Shown here piece after piece: positions 6,149 through 10,000 of a DNA stretch of 10,000 nt (position 1 is its first letter; each line of letters starts with the position of its first letter). The DNA lies in NCBI GenBank assembly GCA_020217035.1, contig JAIWOG010000051.1, forward strand, positions 1 to 10,000, given 5' to 3'. The translations under genes and the position numbers were made by a program. Source of the DNA: Magnetospirillum sp. GTDB taxonomy: Bacteria > Pseudomonadota > Alphaproteobacteria > Rhodospirillales > Magnetospirillaceae. The notes under the pieces were generated by a model. The model saw only the letters and a list, made by a program, of their open reading frames with translations. It made no database searches and was not told the DNA's origin.

Positions 6149-8110
6149 GGCCGAACGCACCGCCTGGACAAGCACCGACCTTAGCCCGGCCACCGCCTCG
6201 GCGACTTGGGCGGTGGTGCTGCTGACGGCGTTGGCGCGCTGGCCGGTGGATTCCGCCTCTTCCGTGACTTCGGTCATCCGTTCCGTCACCTCCTGCACCG
6301 CGACCGAGGTCTGGGCGACGTTGCGGGCGATCTCGGCGGTGGCCGCCTCCTGTTCCTCGATGGCGGCGGCCACGGCGGCGGCGACCTCGCGCACGGTGTG
6401 GACGGACTGGACGATGGTCGCCATGGCCTCGACCGCGTCGGCGGTGGTGGCGGCGATGTCGGATGTCTGGGCGGCGATTTCCTCGGTCGCCTGGGCGGTC
6501 TGCTGCGCCAGGGCCTTGACCTCTGACGCCACCACGGCGAAGCCCTTGCCGGCCTCGCCCGCCCTGGCCGCTTCGATGGTGGCGTTCAACGCCAGCAAGT
6601 TGGTCTTGGCGGCGATCAGGCTGATCAGGTGGGCGACCTCGCCGATGCGGGTCACCGATTGCGACAGGTGGCCGATGGTTTCCTCGGCGCAGGCGGCGGT
6701 GGTGGCGGCCGATTGGGTCGCCTCGGCCGCGTGGGTGACCTGGGATGAGATTTCGCGGATCGACGCGGCCAATTGTTCCGAGGCGGACGCGACCCCTTGG
6801 GCGTTGTCCATGGCGGTGCGCGAGGCGACGGTGACCGACCGGCTGTCGGCGCTGACCGAGTTGGCTGAGCCGGCCATTTCGCCGGCGTCGCCAGCCATCC
6901 GCGACGTCAACGCCCCCACATGGGCGACGGCGCGGCCGATTTCTTGTTCCACCGTGTCGGCCATGTCCCGCAGCAGCTTGCGCCGCTCGGCTTCGCCGCG
7001 CTCGCGGGCTTCGTCCTGGGCGCGGCGCAGGCGGTCGGACTCGACCATGGCGTCGCGGAACACGGCGACGGAACGGGCCATCGAGCCGATCTCGTCGCGC
7101 CGCTCGCCCCCAGCGATGTTGACGCCGGTATCGCCGCCGGCCAGCGCTCCCATCACCTCGGACAGGGCATCGATGGGGCGGTAGATGGAACGGGCGATCA
7201 AAGTTCCCAGCACCACCAGCAGGGCGACGCCGACCACCATGGTGGCGGTCATGGCGGTGGCGACGTCGCGGCCGATGCGCCAGGCCCGCTCGCCGGCCGC
7301 CTTGGCCTCGGCGGTGGCTTCGGCGACAAGGGCGGCCAGCACCGGCTCGATGGCCGCCTGCTGCTCGGGCAGGGTGCGCGAGACCCGGGTCAACTCTTTG
7401 ACGGCGGTGGCGGCGGCCTCGAAGCCTTCGGCGTAGCTGTCCATGGCCGACTTGATCGCCGCGCGGCCGTCGGCGGGGATGCCCGAGGCCGGCAACGCCT
7501 TGGCGAACTCGCGCTGGCGCCGGTCCATCTCGTCGACGTATTTGGATTCGATGCGGGCGAAATAGTCCTTCTCGTGCCGCCGCATCTGCAGCATCAGCAC
7601 CATCAGGCGCGGCTCGTCGTAGTGGCGCAAAGCGTCCTCGACCGCGTGCACGGCACCGCGCAGGTCGCCCATGAGGCCGTCCTTCTCGGTCAGCCCGACC
7701 TCGCGCTGGTTGGCCACCACCAGGGCGAAGGCACCGCCATAGGTGGCCACGGCGGCACGGATTTGCTCGATCTGGCGCGGTTGGTCCTGGTTGCCGGGGG
7801 CGACATGGCCGGCCATGGCGTCCAAAGCCGCCAGGATGTCGGCCATGGCTTCCTTGTGGCGGGTGATGTCGGCGGGACGGCGGTAAAGCAGGAATTCCTT
7901 CTCGATCGCGCTGACCCGCAATTGAGCGGCGGCCAGGCGTTCCCCCGCGAGGCCCAGTTGGCGGGCGCGGTCGGCGTCGGCGTCGGCGACAGCCTTCCAG
8001 CTTTGGCCGGCCCACATGGTCACCGCCAGGATGGTCATGATCACCGCGGCGATGGTCAGCAGCGAGCCAATTTGGACACGGATGGGGAAGCGGGCGAGAA
8101 AAACGGACAT
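6140..8110 (-). CDS. Methyl-accepting chemotaxis protein with long helical periplasmic sensor
   Basis: This 656-residue transmembrane chemoreceptor would control CheA autophosphorylation. TM1 is about 13-34. The sensor, about 35-285, is long and all-helical; KEFLLYRR (71-78) and [11 protein letters not shown] (176-186) resemble helical bimodular (HBM) sensors, which in known cases bind organic acids or amines. TM2 is about 283-306, HAMP about 307-360, and the methylation and signalling coiled coil runs to the C-terminus. The hairpin tip is near 498-525 with [17 protein letters not shown], where Lys502 replaces the Gln usual just before TN. There is no C-terminal CheR/CheB docking pentapeptide; it ends VRSATA. 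The AGGGGGGA stretch about 8 nt before the ATG at 8110 supports the start. The ligand is unknown. It follows the kinase gene after 166 bp and precedes the adaptor operon by 127 bp in the same direction. Confidence 0.95.
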   Translation of the reverse strand: MSVFLARFPIRVQIGSLLTIAAVIMTILAVTMWAGQSWKAVADADADRARQLGLAGERLAAAQLRVSAIEKEFLLYRRPADITRHKEAMADILAALDAMAGHVAPGNQDQPRQIEQIRAAVATYGGAFALVVANQREVGLTEKDGLMGDLRGAVHAVEDALRHYDEPRLMVLMLQMRRHEKDYFARIESKYVDEMDRRQREFAKALPASGIPADGRAAIKSAMDSYAEGFEAAATAVKELTRVSRTLPEQQAAIEPVLAALVAEATAEAKAAGERAWRIGRDVATAMTATMVVGVALLVVLGTLIARSIYRPIDALSEVMGALAGGDTGVNIAGGERRDEIGSMARSVAVFRDAMVESDRLRRAQDEARERGEAERRKLLRDMADTVEQEIGRAVAHVGALTSRMAGDAGEMAGSANSVSADSRSVTVASRTAMDNAQGVASASEQLAASIREISSQVTHAAEATQSAATTAACAEETIGHLSQSVTRIGEVAHLISLIAAKTNLLALNATIEAARAGEAGKGFAVVASEVKALAQQTAQATEEIAAQTSDIAATTADAVEAMATIVQSVHTVREVAAAVAAAIEEQEAATAEIARNVAQTSVAVQEVTERMTEVTEEAESTGQRANAVSSTTAQVAEAVAGLRSVLVQAVRSATA

Positions 8111-8129
8111 GGATATGATCCCCCCTGGT

Positions 8130-8142
8130 CGGCGTTATGCCG
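8130..8142 (-). repeat. Small hairpin in the chemoreceptor leader
   Basis: CGGC and GCCG arms around a 5-nt loop lie 20 bp upstream of the chemoreceptor ATG, just before its ribosome binding site. It is short but follows the stronger hairpin at 8152-8177, so the leader could be structured. Confidence 0.25.
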
Positions 8143-8151
8143 TTATTTAAA

Positions 8152-8177
8152 TGGGAAATGCGCAATGGCATCTCCCA
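8152..8177 (-). terminator. Strong hairpin between kinase and chemoreceptor genes: terminator or leader element
   Basis: On minus-strand RNA, UGGGAGAUGC (8177-8168) pairs with GCAUUUCCCA (8161-8152) over 10 bp with one G-U pair and a 6-nt loop CAUUGC. The one irregular pair is a wobble only in minus-strand RNA and an A-C mismatch in plus-strand RNA, which favours a role in the leftward transcript. It is followed by UUUAAAU, a short imperfect U-tract. It lies 100 nt after the kinase stop and 42 nt before the chemoreceptor ATG, so it could end kinase transcription or act in the chemoreceptor leader. Confidence 0.45.
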
Positions 8178-8276
8178 CATGGACGAGCCCCCCTCCATCC
8201 ATGGTTGAAGTCAGATTAGATAGATTTTGCCCCAAACGGAAGGCGTATCCGCAGGGCAAGCGGCGGCAGATGGGAT

Positions 8277-9977
8277 TTATGAGTTTACGCCCTGTCCCGG
8301 CGCGGTGAAGTGGAAGGTCGATCCCTCGCCTGGGACGGACTCGACCCAGATGGTCCCTCCCCAGCGATGCACCATGCGGCGGCACAAGGCCAGACCGACG
8401 CCGTTGCCGGGATAGGAATCGACGGTGTGCAGGCGTTGGAAGATGGCGAAAATCTGGACCCAGTGCTCGCGGGCGATGCCGATGCCGTTATCCGTCACCC
8501 GGAAATGCCAAAACCCGCCATTGTCGGGCTCGGCGGTGACGGTGATTTCCGGGGGACGGCCCGGGTGGTGGTATTTCAGCGCGTTCTCGATCAGGTTGGT
8601 GAACAGGCTGGACAATTGGTGGGGACTGGTGGCGACCCACGGCAGGGGGCCCGCCTCGACCCGGCCGTCGGTGGCGCTGATCTGCGGCCCCAAATCGGCC
8701 AGCACCTGTTGCAACACGACGGCGGCATCGACGGGCGGCGGCGAGGCTTCGGCCCGCGACACTCGGGCATAGGCCAGTAGATCCTGGATCAGTCCCGACA
8801 TGCGGGTGGCATTGGTGACGATGAAATCGATGAATTCACGCCCCTCCTGGTCCAACTGGCCTTGATAGCGTCGTTCCAGCAATTGCGAGAAGCTGGCGAT
8901 GTTGCGCAGCGGCGTTTGCAGGTCGTGCGAGGCGATGTAGGCGAATTCCTCCAATTCGGCGTTGGACCGTTCCAGGTTCAGGTTGCTGCGCTGCAATTCG
9001 GTGGCCATGGCGACGGTGGCGCCATAGGCTTGGTTCAAGTGGCGGTAGACCGACAACTGGATGGCGGTCAGGATCAGCGCCAGGATGCCGGTCATCAAGG
9101 CTTGGCCGTGCCAGGTGCTGAGGTAGTGGCTGCTGCTCAGCGCGACGACCACCGCCAGCGGGAAATGCGGCAGGCCGCGGAAGGCGTAAAGACGGGTCAA
9201 CTGGTCGATGGCCGAGACGAATTCTCCGTCGGCCCGCATCACCGGCGACTGGTACAAAGGATAAAGGCCAGTGTTGGATTCGTTCAACTGCTCGACCACC
9301 TGCGGGCGGCGCAACACCAATTGCGCCTTGTCGCGCAGGCGCAGGGTGACCAATCCCTGGTCGCCGATATCCAGTTGGTCGATCAGCCTTTGCAGCCATT
9401 CCAGGTCGATATAGGCGATGACAGCCCCGGCGAAGCGTTGCGTCTGGTCCTGCAACGGCCGGGCCAGGACGATGCCCGCCTTGCCGTTGACCCGGCTGAT
9501 CAGCACCTCGGACAGCACGAAGTCGCGGCTGGGATCCTGGCTCAGCACCTGGAACCAGTGACGGTCGGCCACGTTCAGCTTCGCCTCGGGGCCAGAGCGG
9601 CCCACCCCCAGGACGGAATCGCCGTTGACGTCGATGACGCGGTAGTTCAGCACGGCGTCGAAGCCCCGCAGCGATTGTTCCATGGTGGCGCGGACCAGAC
9701 CGGGCCGGTGTTCCATGGTTTCGGCGTTCACCAGGGTGGCGAAGGCCCCCAGATCGGCGTGGATGCGCACCAGGGTGTTGTCGATGGTGTGGGTCAGGAC
9801 GTCGGCCAGGTTGGCGACGGCGCTGTGCGCCTCGCGCTTGGCCGCTTCGTAGGCGTTCCAGCTTTGCAACGCCATCAGCACCAGGATCAGCAACAAGGGG
9901 CCGAACAGCAGCACCCGACGAGCGCGGATGCGCAGGCTGGTTCTGGTCAAGTCCAGGGGTGACGGTGACGGCGTCAT
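8277..9977 (-). CDS. Membrane histidine kinase with dCache-like extracytoplasmic sensor
   Basis: The 566-residue protein is a sensor kinase. TM1 is about 22-40 and TM2 about 289-311, enclosing a roughly 250-residue sensor that looks like dCache (ADRHWFQVLSQ at 137-147, then VLSEVLISRVNGKAGIVLA). A coiled-coil linker (ELQRSNLNLERSNAELEEF) leads to the dimerisation domain with SHDLQTPLR: His351 is the phosphorylation site, and DxxT (Asp352-Thr355) fits a kinase/phosphatase. The ATPase domain is complete: N-box Asn465, G1 DNGIGI from 496, G2 GNGVGL at 524-529. It lacks a receiver, HAMP or PAS domain, so it must use a separate response regulator; none is in the window, though one could lie beyond 10000. 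The ATG at 9977 fits the N-terminus; only a weak purine stretch precedes it. The ligand is unknown. Being upstream of the chemoreceptor is consistent with sensing-related control but does not prove a link. Confidence 0.93.
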   Translation of the reverse strand: MTPSPSPLDLTRTSLRIRARRVLLFGPLLLILVLMALQSWNAYEAAKREAHSAVANLADVLTHTIDNTLVRIHADLGAFATLVNAETMEHRPGLVRATMEQSLRGFDAVLNYRVIDVNGDSVLGVGRSGPEAKLNVADRHWFQVLSQDPSRDFVLSEVLISRVNGKAGIVLARPLQDQTQRFAGAVIAYIDLEWLQRLIDQLDIGDQGLVTLRLRDKAQLVLRRPQVVEQLNESNTGLYPLYQSPVMRADGEFVSAIDQLTRLYAFRGLPHFPLAVVVALSSSHYLSTWHGQALMTGILALILTAIQLSVYRHLNQAYGATVAMATELQRSNLNLERSNAELEEFAYIASHDLQTPLRNIASFSQLLERRYQGQLDQEGREFIDFIVTNATRMSGLIQDLLAYARVSRAEASPPPVDAAVVLQQVLADLGPQISATDGRVEAGPLPWVATSPHQLSSLFTNLIENALKYHHPGRPPEITVTAEPDNGGFWHFRVTDNGIGIAREHWVQIFAIFQRLHTVDSYPGNGVGLALCRRMVHRWGGTIWVESVPGEGSTFHFTAPGQGVNS

Positions 9978-10000
9978 GGCGGCATGCTCGCTGCCTTTAT

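Noticed and set aside
8143..8172. Possible promoter with TAAATA and GATGCC before the chemoreceptor
   Set aside because: The -35 match is very poor, and no good sigma-28 or sigma-54 element was found. The AT-rich stretch is better explained as the tail of the hairpin.
6051..8198. 715-codon minus-strand frame overlapping the chemoreceptor
   Set aside because: It is an Arg, Gly and His rich out-of-frame shadow. The chemoreceptor frame has membrane helices, HAMP and the conserved tip.
8143..8385. 80-codon minus-strand frame across the kinase end and the intergenic gap
   Set aside because: It overlaps the kinase C-terminus in another frame, has no convincing ribosome binding site, and covers the hairpin region; it looks like chance.
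8862..9962. 366-codon plus-strand open frame opposite the histidine kinase
   Set aside because: It is Gln, Val and Asp rich antisense with no domain signal, opposite a kinase with complete catalytic motifs.

Overview
The window is GC-rich, densely coded DNA. The third-position bias and the style of the proteins (an alphaproteobacterial-type chemoreceptor signalling tip, a dCache-type histidine kinase, adaptor-rich export genes) suggest a free-living, chemotactic alphaproteobacterium, most likely Rhodospirillales and Magnetospirillum-like. This placement is inferred from sequence style and was not checked by any search.

Layout. (1) Positions 1-1049, minus strand: 5' part of a conserved-looking hypothetical protein that runs off the left edge. 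(2) 1050-1257: divergent intergenic region with a candidate promoter in each direction and a 13-bp palindrome over the leftward -10. (3) 1258-1581, plus strand: a small two-helix membrane protein. (4) 1585-6012, minus strand: a tight four-gene operon, read from 6012 down to 1585. It encodes a secreted periplasmic adaptor, a membrane adaptor with a GAF-like cytoplasmic head, a fusion of a PqqD-like domain with an M50 (site-2-protease type) metalloprotease and a HlyD-type adaptor, and a small secreted coiled-coil protein. (5) 6140-8110, minus strand: a methyl-accepting chemotaxis protein with a long, all-helical periplasmic sensor. (6) 8277-9977, minus strand: a membrane histidine kinase with a dCache-like extracytoplasmic sensor and no receiver domain.

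The most unusual unit is the 1585-6012 operon. Three different adaptor proteins are encoded together, one of them fused to a complete intramembrane-type zinc protease and to a domain that resembles RiPP-recognition (PqqD-like) modules. No ABC, RND or MFS pump and no TolC-like outer-membrane channel lies next to them, although the operon is closed at its 3' end by a convergent gene. The most economical reading is a trans-envelope export, processing or signalling apparatus that recruits its energy source and outer-membrane channel from elsewhere, with the small secreted protein as a possible substrate or periplasmic partner.

The chemoreceptor and kinase genes upstream are in the same orientation but separated by 127 and 166 bp. 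The kinase-receptor gap holds a strong RNA hairpin, and the receptor-operon gap holds several CATGYGG-like half-sites, so each is probably at least partly controlled on its own. No tRNA, rRNA, insertion sequence or CRISPR array was seen.
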